This document shows, in pieces, positions 10,219 through 22,330 of a stretch of 64,000 nt of DNA. Location: NCBI RefSeq assembly GCF_049309525.1, contig NC_133368.1, positions 21,276,318 through 21,340,317 of the forward strand, in the 5' to 3' direction. Under the pieces are notes generated by a model. That model saw only the letters and a list, made by a program, of their open reading frames with translations. It had not been told where the DNA came from and did no database searches. This DNA is from Garra rufa (Eukaryota > Chordata > Actinopteri > Cypriniformes > Cyprinidae). The position numbers were made by a program, and so were the translations under genes. Position 1 is the first letter of the stretch; each line of letters begins with the position of its first letter.

Positions 10219-10866
10219 ATGTAACCCTGGACCACAAAATCAGTCATAAGGGTCAATTGTAAAATAAGCTTTCCATTGGTGTATGGTTTGTTAGGATAGG
10301 ATAATATTTGGCAATATTCGAGATACAGCTATTTGAAAATAGGTGGGGAAAAAAAACCCTAATCTAAATACTGAGAAAATCGCCTATAAAGTTGTCCAAA
10401 TGAAGTTCTTAGCAATACATAGTACTACTTAAAAATTAAGTTTTGGTGTATTTACAGTAGGAAATTCACAATATATCTTCATAGAACATGATCTTTACTT
10501 AATATCCTAATGATTTTTGGCATAAAAGAAAAATCGATAATTTTGACCCATATACCCTGTTGAAAAAAAACTGCATATGCTGGTTAGGTAGCTCTTGATG
10601 TTGGTTTTAGCTGGTCCTAAAATGGTCCTAAGCTGGTGTATGATGGTCCTTAGCTGGTCATGTGCTGCCCTAAGCTAAACCATCTTAGGACCAATATAAA
10701 CCAGTTTAGGACCAGTTTAAAGCAGCTCATCCCAGCATCAAAACCTACCTAACCAGCATATGCTGTTGTTTTTTTTTTTTTTTTTCTCAACAGGACAATG
10801 TATCGTTTGCTATTGCTTCAAATATACCTGTGCTACTTATGACTAGTCTTGTGGTCCATGGTCACA
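10219..10866. mobile_element. Palindromic-end MITE (CTGGACCACAAAA family), copy 1
   Basis: Begins TGTAACCCTGGACCACAAAA and ends in the inverse GTGGTCCATGGTCACA. Copies at 13553-13975 and 60516-60903 share the interior phrases TAATATCCTAATGATTTTTG and AGTTGTCCAAATGAAGTTC or their complements. The short terminal inversion and lack of coding sequence mark it as a MITE of unassigned superfamily. It is interrupted at 10556-10794. Confidence 0.8.
10556..10794. mobile_element. Fold-back MITE nested in the 10.2-kb MITE
   Basis: 239 bp with complementary halves: CCTGTTGAAAAAAAACTGC at the left against TTTCTCAACAGG at the right, and GCATATGCTGGTTAGGTA against TACCTAACCAGCATATGC. The centre holds short tandem GCTGGTCCTAA-like units. 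The interruption is plain from the other copies of the host MITE, which read straight through ACCCATACAATG. The flank duplication is very short and ambiguous. Confidence 0.8.
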
Positions 10867-11483
10867 TATACCTTCAACATTAAACAAAAATGCTTTTGTA
10901 TCATTTTACTGTTATTTAGAGCTTACTTTTCATTCAGGTTTGTAACCATATTTGTGAAAAATACTATACAGGAAGTTGCAGTCTTTCTGAGACGGCTAAA
11001 TCTATTTATTTTACTGTAAACCGAAGAGTTCACAAACTATGTGTAACAAAAATAGACTTAAATAGAAATAGACTAAATTCTACTTGCGTGTATACTTCTG
11101 CTTACACGGGCTGTGTGAATATGGGCAAGAGAAATATGTGCTGTATATGTGTGGGATGAAGCTGGCCGTGCTTCATTCATTCTGTTTCTCGCTCTTTCTT
11201 TTGTATGTATTTAGGTTTTTTACAGACTGTCTGTTTTGTTCAGTCTTCTGCATTTAAAATGGATTCATCATCCCAGTGCAATGCTTTTTACAGTCTTTTC
11301 ATAAACTCTTCTTCACACTTGCAGAAGTCTCATTTTGACAATTCTCTGAATGTAATTACTTATAATACTCCCTCTACATTAACTCAGTGATAAGCTTACA
11401 GTCATATTGATTTGTCTAAGGGGCCCTCAGCACAAGCTCCTCAGTTCCTTCCTCCACAGCTCTCAGCCATAACAGGGATTAAA

Positions 11484-11697
<214 letters not shown>

Positions 11698-12142
11698 CTG
11701 CATAGCGTCAGAGTGTGTCTTTGCTGGTGCTTGGTCTGATTGTGGTCCGCAGGGCTGGATGACTAAACAGATTTTGGTTACAGGATTGATTTTGTTAGTG
11801 AGAATGTGGGATGGCTGACGCAAAAATCAACTTTCACGGCATTCCAGTCCTGTGTAATGTTTTTTTTGTTTGTTTTTTCCTGTGGAATTTGTCACTTGGA
11901 AATGTGTCAATGTTTACGTCAGTGGGCACCAAAAGTGTTTTACCAGTATTCTTAAAAATGCCATCTTTTGTGTGCAGAAGAACGTCAGTTATACAGTTTT
12001 GAATCAACATGAGGGTAAACAATGAGAGAATTTTTTACTATCGCTTTAATTGAACCTTTATAAAAAACGTTTTCCCCTCTCAAATTCGGTTTTGCTTTTC
12101 CAATATTCTGTGTCTTGAGTTTTAATTTGTCTGTATTCCATT

Positions 12143-12775
12143 TAGTCCTGTCGCAATTATTAAATAACCTTCTGATCCCAGTTATTTTAACTAACCACGC
12201 TCTTTGATAGACTTATGCTATGTTCCAGACTCGAAATTTGCAATTTTTTTCACCTTCTACTTATAAATAACTTAAGTTTACACCCTCTCCCTGAGTTTAC
12301 ACGTTTTGATGTCCACATATTCAACAAATTACAGTGCCTGCAGCATTTCGGTCGCAAAGAAATGGCCAAATATTAAAGATTAAGTGGACATTTGAATTAA
12401 ATGTTTGTTGAGTCAATATTAAACAAGGATTAAACAAATATTAAAGTTAAATATTAACAATCGTCAGGGGGTTGGTGCCCTCTGCAGGCATTTGTTATAA
12501 TGCATAATGTACATTAGCTTTATTGTTTATAATACATTATACATTGAATAAAACCATATGACTACTTGCTTTTGATACGTTTTTTGAACTAATTATTATT
12601 GCCTCATTATATTACATTGTTATATATGTACTTAAGTCTTTTCAACGGCTATTGTTAACTTGGGTCTATTTTATTATAAAAAAAAAAAAAATTCTAATTA
12701 TCTGATTACTCGATTAATCGTCAAAATAATTGACAAGTTACTCGATTACCAAAATAATCGATAGTGACAGCCCTA
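12143..12775. mobile_element. Degenerate hAT element of the ATCGATT-rich family
   Basis: The right end ...AATAATCGATAGTGACAGCCCTA, preceded by repeated TCGATTA motifs, mirrors the left end TAGTCCTGTCGCAATTATTA. This matches the TAGGGCTG(C/T) termini of element B. No clear 8-bp duplication survives (ATTCCATT left, TTATACAA right), so the left boundary or element age is uncertain. Confidence 0.55.
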
Positions 12776-13552
12776 TTATACAATCAAATTTAAATGAAAA
12801 ACTGTTGATGCTACATGTAGCATCTTTTTCGTGATTAAAATCCAGACAGTTGCCATAATCGAAATGAAGTTTATGTGGAGTGTCCTAAATATAGTAATAC
12901 AGCAGATGCTGAAAGCACCACAAGCGTCATGCTTGCCATTCATTCACAGAGACACCGAAATGCAGAATCCACATCACAGAAATAATAAAACCCTACTTCA
13001 AAGATTGATCTCCAAGAATGGGGGTTATCAAGGGAAGTATGTTTGTTTTTGAGTGCTTTGGCTATTCTCGTCAGGGGGAATGGGATCTGGAGGTTTTTTG
13101 TGAACTGATCTTGAACTCTCATTAGCTTCCTGAGCTCCACCTTGTAATACGTCAAGTCCTGTCTACTAGCCGGAAGGCCAATTATCTGGTGCATGCTGTG
13201 TTTGTGGCATGTAGCTGTGAGAATCTGGAGCTCTGCACTGCTCTGTTAATGTTAGTGTAGTTGGCAGTGTGAGCTTTTACCCTGCAGGGTACTGAGACCC
13301 GAAGAGCGTCGGAGGGCAGGTTCATGGCTGTGCATATGCACAGAAAATAAGATGGGGAGAAGGTGAGACTGTACGCAGCAGTCAAGGTCACTGAGGGAAT
13401 AATTGTGCCTGTATTTAAAAGCATAAGTGAAATCAACACCATACAATAAGATAGAGCATGACACAATATAATATGATATGACAAAAAAAATGACATGATA
13501 TGTGAATTGTATAATTGTTGTGTTGTCTTATTGTATTTCTTCACTTATATAT
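12776..13552. other. Intronic DNA, no gene seen
   Basis: Contains a short perfect palindrome GATGCTACATGTAGCATC (12807-12824). Other sequence looks single-copy within the window. Confidence 0.5.
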
Positions 13553-13975
13553 GTGACCACGAAACCAGTCTTAAGTAGCATAGGTATATTAGTAGGAATA
13601 GCCTAAAATACATTGTATGGGTCAATTTTTTTGTGTGCCAAAAACATTAGGATATTAAGTAAAGATCATTTTCCATGCAGATATTTTGTACATTTTCTAC
13701 CGTAAATATATCAAAACTTAATTTTTGATTAGTAATATGCATTGCTAAGAACTTCATTTGGACAACTTTGAAGGTGATTTTCTCAGTATTTAGATTTTTT
13801 TGCACCCTCAGATTCCAGATGTTCAAATAGTTGTATCTTGGAGAAATATTGTCCGTCCTATTCTAATAAACCACATATCAATGGAAAGCTTATTTATTCA
13901 GCTTTCAGATAATGTATAAACCTCAATTAAAAAAAATATTTACCTTTATGACTGGTTTTGTGGTCCATGGTCACA
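13553..13975. mobile_element. MITE of the CTGGACCACAAAA family, copy 2
   Basis: TGTGACCACGAAACCAGTC at the left and the inverse TGGTTTTGTGGTCCATGGTCACA at the right. In the orientation opposite to copy 1 the interior shares ATTAGGATATTAAGTAAAGA and GAACTTCATTTGGACAACTT. About 423 bp, uninterrupted, so it serves as the reference for copy 1. Confidence 0.85.
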
Positions 13976-14437
13976 CATGATATCTAGTCTAGTCTCAGTA
14001 AAACAATAGAAAGCATACTCCCTTTATTTGTAAAAACATTTTTTGGGGGTTGCATTACACAATGAAAATGAATGACCTCAGTGCTAACTTATTTTCCACC
14101 ACTTTTCTGATAATTGAAGTGTGTGCAGATGATTGTGGGTGATTGAAAGACACAAAAGGAAACACTTGATGTATCCTTCAAAAAACGCCAAATGAAGGAT
14201 GCGAAAAAGTGCTGCCTTCCAAGGATCCTTCAAGTTGAGATGGCCTTCGATGGCACTTGATGATGTGGCAGCTGAACTATGCAGCCTTACTAGAATATAG
14301 CCTTCTGTGTGAGAAATAAAGGCCTGGATTTTCAGGTTAAGGTGTGTTTAATCAAGGTTGGAGCTTAACTCTGCAGGACTGGACCATCCTGAACTATGCT
14401 ATTTGTGCTTTTAGGCATTCGGAGTACAACAGACTAA

Positions 14438-15203
14438 AGGGGTTAGTTTACTCAAAAATGATAATTAGCCCATTATTTACTCCAGGCATCCTAGGTGAAT
14501 GACTTCCTTCTTTCAGACGAATGCAATTGGAGTTATATAAAAAATTATCTTGGCTCTCCCAAGCACTGTCATGGCAATGGGTGGGTGTTTCTCTTTAACA
14601 GTTTTAAACACGTCCAATAAAGTGCATCCATCCATAATAAAAAAAAGTGCTTCACATGGCTCTGTTATAAATGAAATAATCTCTTCAATCTAGCATGCAA
14701 CAACTGGTTGCACACGGAAGCAGCTCCGGGCGGATGACGTTGAACGTCGGCGTTGCGCCTGTGAGTCTCGTGAAGACCAACTTGTCTACAGGAGCAAAGG
14801 AAGCAAAGTTTCCTTACTTTAGCAAAGGAAAACCAGCCCCCTCTTGGTTTATAGCGAAATCCTCCGACATTTTTCTTTACAAATCCTCGTTGTGTACGTA
14901 ATTACATTTTAGATACTGATTTTTTTCTTACAAAAACACATTGATTGGCTATAAGAGGCCTTTATTCACCCCCTGGAGCCATGTGAGGCACTTTTTATTA
15001 TGAATGGATGTGCTTTTATCGACTTATTTTAGACTATTGAAGAGAAACATGCACCCATTGGCATGAGAAAGCTGGAAAGAGCCATGATAATTTTTAATAT
15101 AACTCCAATTGGATTTGTCTGAAAGAAGGAAGTCATGTACACATAGGATGCCTGGAGGGTGAGTACATAATGGGCTAATTTTCATTTTTGGGTGAATTAG
15201 TTC
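14438..15203. mobile_element. TTAA-class fold-back MITE (GGTTAGTTTACTC ends)
   Basis: The left end AGGGGTTAGTTTACTCAAAA mirrors the right end TTTTTGGGTGAATTAGTTCT. Both arms continue complementary for over 300 bp, for example ATTGGAGTTATAT against ATATAACTCCAAT and ACTTCCTTCTTTCAGACGAA against TGTCTGAAAGAAGGAAGT. Flanks are CTAA and TTAA, consistent with a TTAA target. A 68-codon frame at 14695-14901 falls in the loop and has no recognisable domain. Confidence 0.85.
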
Positions 15204-16039
15204 TTAACAGACGTGGACACTGGGATACAGTAATAGGAGCTGATCCTCATAATGTCTTAAAGGCTGCATTACACCTGAATCACATAAACATCAGTGCATG
15301 TCACATAACACCTGAGGCTTAGATGCAGCTGCTCTTAAAGTCTACAAACCCAGACGCAGTGGAGTGAAGTCTAGAGGGAGCTAAAATGGGGACCTTGAAC
15401 AGCAATTGAAGGACCAATATATCTGAATTAGTTGAATGATGGGTTATATTTGACAAGCCACAAGGTAGCGCGGTAATGTCTGGCTGTGATGTTTAAAGGC
15501 TGTCTCCAAAACAGAAGAACTGGCCTGAGTCTTTCAGTGTCGGAATGCTCTTAAAGTCAATTTATCACTTCGCCTGGCCTCTATTGCGTCGTCGCATTTA
15601 CTGCGTCTGATAGGATTCTGTCTGTCTCAGTGGACAGGTTATAGCGCCGTAACTTTAACCTGCAGTTCTGTGGCGAAATGGGAGGAGTCTAAATCAATCA
15701 CTGGGACTCAGGCCGTCACCAGGGGCAACTGGTAATTGCAGCTCTGCTGCCTGATACTGTACTTTCAGAGCGGCGGTTCTTATTTGACCTCGATGCGGAC
15801 TTTTCACAGTTGCTCGTCTCTGTTGGTTTGCTGTGGAGAAAAGAGTGCTCTATGAATGAATTGCATGTGCCTGGTGGGGGTTAATGCTAATTAATACAGC
15901 TCCCTCTAGAGGAAACTGTGGAGGGCATTTTTACATTGTGTGTGTGTTTGTTTTGGTTCTAAATGCTGTATTTTTTTTAAGCACCGCAGTAATTAGCTGA
16001 CTGCGTGAAACTTCACTGTGATGAGATTTTTCATAAGTT

Positions 16040-16041
<2 letters not shown>
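15204..16041. other. Intronic DNA, no gene or repeat recognised
   Basis: Mixed-composition sequence, richer in G and C than its surroundings, with no motif I can assign. Confidence 0.5.

Positions 16042-16096
<55 letters not shown>
16042..16096. repeat. (CA)n microsatellite
   Basis: About 55 bp of uninterrupted CA dinucleotides. Confidence 0.97.
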
Positions 16097-16098
<2 letters not shown>

Positions 16099-16140
16099 AC
16101 ACCTACTCATCTTTTTTGTCCTTGAATCCCCCATCCTTAA

Positions 16141-16503
16141 AGGGTTAGTTCACCCAAAAATGAAAATTCTGTCATTAATTACTCACCCTCATGTTGTTCC
16201 GTAAGACCTTCGTTCGTCTTCGGAAGACAAGTTAGGATATTTTTTTTATTAAATCCAAGAGCTCTCTGACCCTCCATAGACAGCATGGGTCTTTCCATAG
16301 TCAAGAAAAAAGTAACAACTTTATTATCATTTTTTATCAAAATTTATCATTTTGTTCTTGGTAAATTTCTGTGCCTTGAACATAGTAGTTTATGGAGGGT
16401 CAGAGAGCTGTTGGATTTCATCGAAAATATCTTCATTTGTGTCCAAAGACGAACGAAGGTCTTATGGGTTTGGGACAGCAAGATGATGAGTTGAACTAAC
16501 CCT
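16141..16503. mobile_element. TTAA-flanked MITE (AGGGTTAGTTCACCC ends)
   Basis: Flanked by TTAA at 16137-16140 and 16504-16507. Inverted ends AGGGTTAGTTCACCCAAAAA and ...GAACTAACCCT. The arms hold the paired phrases AGAGCTCTCTGACCCTCCAT and its complement ATGGAGGGTCAGAGAGCT, and CCTTCGTTCGTCTT against its complement. A TTAA target and 363-bp length fit a piggyBac-like or Kolobok-type MITE. Relatives lie at 19010, 26357, 30136 and 47652. Confidence 0.9.
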
Positions 16504-17366
16504 TTAAAACCTGAGGTCCACTTCTAAACCTCTCACCATACCTCTTTTTTTACTAAACTAATATCAGTGCCAAAAGAATTCACGATATAGAAATATTTCA
16601 TCAGTCAAATTCATTTAAACTTTATTTTGCTTTTTTTTTTTTAAGGCTAGTGAATCACCCTCAAAATATAAGTGTAGGGAGGTGGAGAGAGAATTACTTG
16701 AAAGTTAGCATTACTTGTACAGAAGTGTACAAATAGATCTTTCTGTTAATCTGGACTTCTTGCAAACTGGTATGTATAGCACACCCTCTTTTTTACAAGT
16801 CCAAAACACTCGTATCCACCTTATTTTTCAACGTGTAAGGTGCTGCAAGCTTATGGGCGAGACTTTCGGTTCATTAGTCGTTATTGGGAAATAACGAGAA
16901 CAATAACAATGTAAATGGTTAAACCGTTTGCTCTACAAACCATTGTGTTCATGATTAAGGTAATTAAAATTAGGGCTGCACGATATTGGGAAAATATGCG
17001 ATATGCGATATTGTTGTTGAATATTGCGATAACGATATTTCTTGCGATATTTATTTTTAAAATTACTATTATTATTTTTATTATTATTGTCTATTTTTTA
17101 TCATTTATATATATTTAATGATCATACTAAAATAAACAGGTAAAAGATATTCTTCTGTCATCCGAATTAAATCTAACTTAATAGAAAATACGAGTACATC
17201 AACAAGATGTTTATTTTCTCTATTATAGGTAGAGCCATTAAAATTGGAGATAACCACTGCATTTTTAAAGAATCTACAGTATAAATAACAAAAAATAAAC
17301 GACCCAGTTCTTTCTTAGTCATTTAGACAATAAATGCAGCCATAATCAAAGTAGGCTACTGTTTCA

Positions 17367-17765
17367 AGGTAAGGTAAGGTAAACGTTATTGTCCCTCGCA
17401 AGGAAATTTGTCTTGGGCCCGTCACCCATGCTGCAATCAATTGACAGACAAACAAAGCACACCAATAACAATACAAATAACACAACAATAAATGGATAAA
17501 TACATAACCCCAATAAAAATAAATAAATAAATAAATAAATAAAAATAAAATTTTACAGCTCCATACTACAATTATTTAACCACTTTATAGACACAGTGAT
17601 GAATGAATTTTTAAATCTATTCATTCTACAATAAGGAACTCTAAACCTCCTCCCAGAAGGCAACCACTCATATTCTGTATACAAAATGTGTGTTGAATCA
17701 CAAACAATCTTATTAGCTTGTCTTAGAGTAGCCTTTTCATAGTCTGCAGTGATGTCTGTTCTTTA
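17367..17765 (-). mobile_element. 5'-truncated LINE 3' end inside the hAT element
   Basis: Read on the minus strand, a reverse-transcriptase ORF end is followed by a 3' UTR. That UTR includes GACAAATTTCCTTGCGAGGG and ACAATAACG and finishes in a short TTACC tandem at about 17367-17384. A 3' UTR of this kind and a short tandem tail, with no real poly(A), fit the CR1/L2/Rex-type non-LTR retrotransposons. A run of TTTA units (17519-17542 on the plus strand) lies in the UTR. The 5' truncation near 17765 is the usual result of incomplete reverse transcription. Confidence 0.7.
17553..17759 (-). pseudogene. C-terminal fragment of LINE ORF2
   Basis: 68 codons ending in TAA (17553-17555) include LPSGRRFRVPYC and NRFKNSFITVSIKWLN. 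The pattern L-P-S-G-R-R-[FY]-R-x-P-x-C-x-x-N-R-x-K-x-S-F is a common carboxy-terminal tail of CR1/L2/Rex-type LINE polyproteins. No internal stop is present in this stretch, but an in-frame TAA lies immediately upstream. All reverse-transcriptase motifs are missing. Confidence 0.72.
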
Positions 17766-18673
17766 TTCAAAGTGCAAATAGAGACCGAATTTTTGAAGCA
17801 TGATACAGTTATAGACAACTACAAAACTTAATATATAGCCCACATATTAATAACAGCCTAAATATGTTATGTAACCTAATTTGCGCGCATTGTGGGTTCG
17901 CTCTCTAAACACGGGGTATTAAAATTGTATTTGAATGCGCTTGCGCGTGTTTCTTTCGGTTTCGTTTTAACGACCGCGCGAAACTCTCAGCAGTGCATAG
18001 CGTCCATTCTACAATACAATAGATTGCTTTAACAAAACCTTGTTTTGAAAGTGGCAGGACACAAACGGGATTTTGAAAAAAGCGTGTCCCCACAGTGGAA
18101 ATGATGCCTATGTGTGAGCGGTCCTCTGCAGCTGAGTTATCATTTGATTTGAATGTGTGCCGCGTCGTACAGTAGCCTATATTAAGACTGAGGCGGCAGA
18201 ATTGTATTTGACAGAATGTGCGCGCTCTAACACGAAATATAGATTGTGGGGACCTTTTAACTGTCCACAGTAAAACATCGTCATATCACACACACCTAAT
18301 TGCAATGCAGTTTGTGCAGATCCGGAACAGAGGATAGTTGAGAGAAAAAAACAGCCGGTTCCTGAGAGGTTCCTAGTTCAGCAGAGCGCAGTGTCAGTGA
18401 CAGGGAGTGATTGACGGCTAATATCTCAAAAGTTAATTAAAGGGAATAACATAAAGATTAAGTTTAAATGGTTATGTAATGTTGGAGAGAAAGGCGAACC
18501 TGTCACACTGCAGCTCACAGCAGTCTGTGCAGTAGTTAGCCTAGCGAAAGTTTTGTAAAGAAATGAAACCAATTAAATGCCATTTATCGCAACTCTCTGC
18601 GATACCAATATCGCGTAGACTGTTATCGCGATAACGATAATTATTCGATATATCGTGCAGCCCTAATTAAAAT

Positions 18674-19009
18674 AATACATTAAAATAATATTGTAAGACA
18701 CACCTGTTTTCAATATCAAGCAGCAAAATTAGCTGTTTTGTACAGCTGAAAATAGCTGGATGCAGATGAGGCCAGAAACCCAACCCCATAAAATTTACAA
18801 ATGGCCACACCTGTGTACACATCTGTGTACACAAGAACACATCGTTCTTACAGGAAAAATAAGGTAGATTACTGAGCAAACTTTTTTTTTTTTTTTTGAG
18901 AGAGAGAGCATTGTTGTTTTCTTTTTCCTTTTATGACTCATGGCAACCAGTAGTATGGTGCCAACTACTATGTTGGTGATGCTGTTGCTGTATTATTCAC
19001 AATGATCAT
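18674..19009. other. Intronic DNA, no gene seen
   Basis: Contains a poly(T) run at 18883-18897 and a short GAGA stretch. Nothing else recognised. Confidence 0.5.
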
Positions 19010-20515
19010 CTTAATTTGTGTTCATCTTCAGAACAAGAACACAAATTAAGATATTTTTTCTTAAATCTGAGAGCTTTCTGTCCCTGCATAGACAGCAATG
19101 CAACTACCATGTTTAAGGCCCAGAAAGGTAGTAAGGAGATTGTTGAAATAATAGTCCATGTGAAGAAATTGTTGAATAAAGTACACACCAAAAGTATTCT
19201 CGTAGCTACATAAAATTAAGGTTGAACCAATGAGATGTCTAGGGTTGGGTACTGTTCACATTTTAACCGGTGCGATACCGGTACCTGAAATTCGATGCCG
19301 CTACCTAACGGTACCTTTTTTTGGTACTTTACTCTGTGTAATAACAAAAAACATTCATTTCAGTGAAAAAAATATGTCTAAAACTCTCAATTTCAACATT
19401 TTTAACAATCGGGCCCTACTCTTTTTCTTTCTTTTTTTCAGGATATCTGGTGTGTTTTAATGTTTCTGATAATCAAATGACGGCATTAAACATATATTTA
19501 TTTTTGGCAAACAAACACAGGTTTACTGTTAAAATTTGTACATGGAGGAAAAATTGTGTGAATATTCCTTTCAAAAAGTTTTTAAAATAATTGTATTTTT
19601 TTTTTTTTACAATTAATGGTTAATTTGGTTGTAATATTTATTTTGATCTTTTAATTGTTTTATTTAAATTTGACAAATTAAATATGTAAAGATGTACATA
19701 TATAATATACTAAAAGTAACACAAGAGTAATGCATTTCTGTTACATGTTAAATCATACTTTTATTTTGACAGCTTGGTGTTAAGTTTCTGTGTGTATACA
19801 GTATTATATAGCATTTAGATGCTAGTTTTCTAAATGGTAAATCTATCATGAAGTGTCTCTCACAGCAGCTCTGGAGATTAAGTTCATGTTTTCGTGTCAT
19901 AATATATTGAGACGCAGAGGCCGAAAATCACTTCAAGCTTCAGTATTTGTGTAGTAAACAAAAGCGCGTGTCCCCACCATTCATACATACAGAGGCAAGC
20001 GAAACTTGCGGGATTCATATACAAACAATTCTTTTGTGTTTTAATATTCATAGACACTAGTCCATGTCTACAGACACAAGTCCTACTTTTGATTTATTCA
20101 TCCAAAACTGTACAAATCTGGTGGCATCCACGATCCTGTCCACGTTTTCGTGGAAACCATATGGCCCTAGAAATGTAACCCGCACCCTGATGCATTCTCA
20201 GGTACTGAATTAATTTGGCACCAATTGATTTAATGTGAATCGGTACTCAGTAGTACCGACGCAATTCGGTCTGTACCCTTAGAGACCCAACCCTGATCAT
20301 GTCACATGGACTATTTTATCGATATCCTTACTATCTCTCTGGACCTTGAATGTGTCAGTTGCATTTCTGTCTATGCAGGGTCAGAAAGCTTTTGGATTTC
20401 ATCAAAAATGTCTTTGTTTGTGTTCTGAAGATGAACAAAGGTCCTACGAGTTTGTAATGACATAAACGTGACCAATTAATGACAAATTTTTCATTTTTGG
20501 GTGAACTTTTTCTTT
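19010..20515. mobile_element. TTAA-class MITE of the AGGGTTAGTTCACCC group, interrupted
   Basis: The left arm (19010-19239) carries CACAAATTAAGATATTTT, GAGAGCTTTCTGTCCCTGCA and TAGACAGCAATGCAACT. The right arm (20296-20515) carries the complements, such as TGCAGGGTCAGAAAGCTTT, and ends TTTTGGGTGAACTTTTTC next to TTAA (20516-20519). The left terminal 60 bp or so is lost. A hAT element fills the loop. Confidence 0.8.
19240..20295. mobile_element. hAT element with TAGGGTTGGGT ends, nested
   Basis: Inverted ends TAGGGTTGGGTACTG and, inward from the right, CAGGGTTGGGTCTCT. Subterminal GGTACC and ACCGGTACC-like motifs recur at both sides (CGGTACCT left, GTAGTACCG right). The flanks GAGATGTC and ATCATGTC agree at 6 of 8 positions, suggesting an old 8-bp duplication. 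1,056 bp with no coding capacity seen. Confidence 0.85.
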
Positions 20516-20519
20516 TTAA

Positions 20520-22330
20520 CAGATTAGTTAACTAGTCACTTCACCAAAGTTAATTTTGTAGTTTCGAACTTTCATAGTCTGTACTAAAACCTCTAATGTG
20601 AGTAGTGGACTAAGAGTGAGCTCATCCTTGCTGAAACGGCTGTTTCTCCCACTCACCTCTTTCTACTGAATGTTTGTCTGCCTTGTCTCTTGTTTCTTTT
20701 TTCCTCCTTTTGTTCTCATTTTTCTTTCTTTAGATGCCTATTGTAGTCTTTCTTTTGTCTCGCTCTCTCTCAAACCTTTGCTCCAGCGTTGGCTTTGTCT
20801 TTGCTCTAGGAATCCTTCCAGACAGTGTGATGTGCTCTAAAAGGATCTCCCTCTCATGCTTCAGTCCCAGCGCGCAGTGGAAAAACCATCAGCCATTCCC
20901 CTTGTAACACGCCCAAGTGCTTTTGCTGCTCCCTGGCAATCACGCACTCCCAAAATAAAAGGCCAATGATAATGAGAAGAAAAATCATATTAGAGTGCCT
21001 GAAAGCAGCAAACGGTTTCAAGAAAGGTGACTGTGCCATCAGGATACAGGGTGTAACCACTTATAGGTTTTGAGAACATACATTCTCATTTGTCTTACAC
21101 TCTGATTTTTATTGAGTCTGAAGGCAGGGCCTTACAGGCATAACCAATTCACCTGCAGAGCTGATATGAGCACTGATCACTGTTCAAACAAGTGTGCTGG
21201 CAGCCGGATGGTAATTGAAATGCACAATGGGCCAGCCCCATCGCTCAAGCGGTTGAGCAGAAAGCACCGACAAGGCTCATCTATCGCTCTCTTTGTTCTC
21301 TCTACATTGCGCTGTGTTCGATTGATGGGAGGGTGGAGATGATCGTATCTGTCTGCTCTGGAATTGATATGAACACGACTGCCGATCCATAGGGACCAAT
21401 CCAGTAAATCAATTAGTCGCTTTGTGCGGATGCACCGAATACTGAATTTACAGAGTAAACCACAAAACCGCTTGATGAATACAGAAAGCTTTAATAACTT
21501 AATATCACGGAATTGCATTGCACAATGCCCATAAATGAGAAAGACATGAGAAAGAAAGTGTGGTTTAAATGGTGTTGTAGGCCACTTAAATGTTTCATGC
21601 AGGTCTGTTTTGACCTCCATAGAGGTTTCTCCGTGTTTACTAAGCACTGGGATTCTGCATGAGTGTGCATGCTTAGTCATTGCATGCTTTTTTTTTTATT
21701 TGAAGGACTGCTGAAACGGGTGCTCGTTTAGGACTTTAATTAAGACTAAATGCGCTTTCAAACTCAGCGATACGGCGCAGGCTTCATTTACAGGAACCTC
21801 ATTTTTCAGGGAACTGATGATCTAGAGTCTTTCAGCACTGCATGTGAGAAACTGAATGAACACGTAGTCCATGGGGGAATACTGTGGAATGATGAATGAA
21901 GGGCCATAATGCCTTTTTAAAATGTATGTATAAATCAAACGCTGTCTTTTCAGATGACACATTTGTTTCTCACTCATTCTCTCTTGTTCCTCTCTTTTAT
22001 GTGTTATTTCTTTTAAGGTGAAAGCAAGATAAGAAAAAAATTATTTTGAACAAAAAAAGGTGCTGCTTGATCTTTTGTTTTCATTTCTGAAAAAAGCACA
22101 ATGACCTTTTAAAATCTTAATTTACCCAAATTATAGAGTTTCTGCATAATAAAATGATTTGTAAAAGGCGTTTTGAAATAATGGTTCACTTGGAAACTCG
22201 ATTTTTTTTTCTATGCAAGTCAAAAAGGAGGCTTTTTATAAAGAATATTTGACAGATAATTTCCATTTATCAAGAGTTAGCAGCCACTACTCCACAAACA
22301 CTGAAAATATCATCTTAAACGTGGTACATA
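20520..22330. other. Intronic DNA without recognised repeats
   Basis: One of the longer stretches not attributable to a repeat family. Includes a pyrimidine-rich tract at 20690-20790. A 167-codon minus-strand frame (21177-21680) has no recognisable domain and no splice context, so I do not call it. Confidence 0.5.

Larger units (their letters stand above)
16971..18665. mobile_element. hAT element with TAGGGCTGCACGATAT ends
   Basis: Perfect 8-bp duplication ATTAAAAT (16963-16970 and 18666-18673). Inverted ends TAGGGCTGCACGATATTGG and, inward from the right, TAGGGCTGCACGATATATC, with repeated GCGATA motifs near both ends. The length is 1,695 bp, of which about 400 bp (17367-17765) is a LINE fragment. 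No transposase frame is visible, so it is non-autonomous. Confidence 0.93.

Noticed and set aside
17519..17542. AAAT repeats as a LINE poly(A) tail
   Set aside because: They lie inside the 3' UTR just after the stop codon; the real 3' end is the TTACC tandem near 17367.
21177..21680. 167-codon minus-strand open frame
   Set aside because: No family resemblance or motif, and no sign of exon boundaries. Length alone is not convincing in 64 kb read in six frames.
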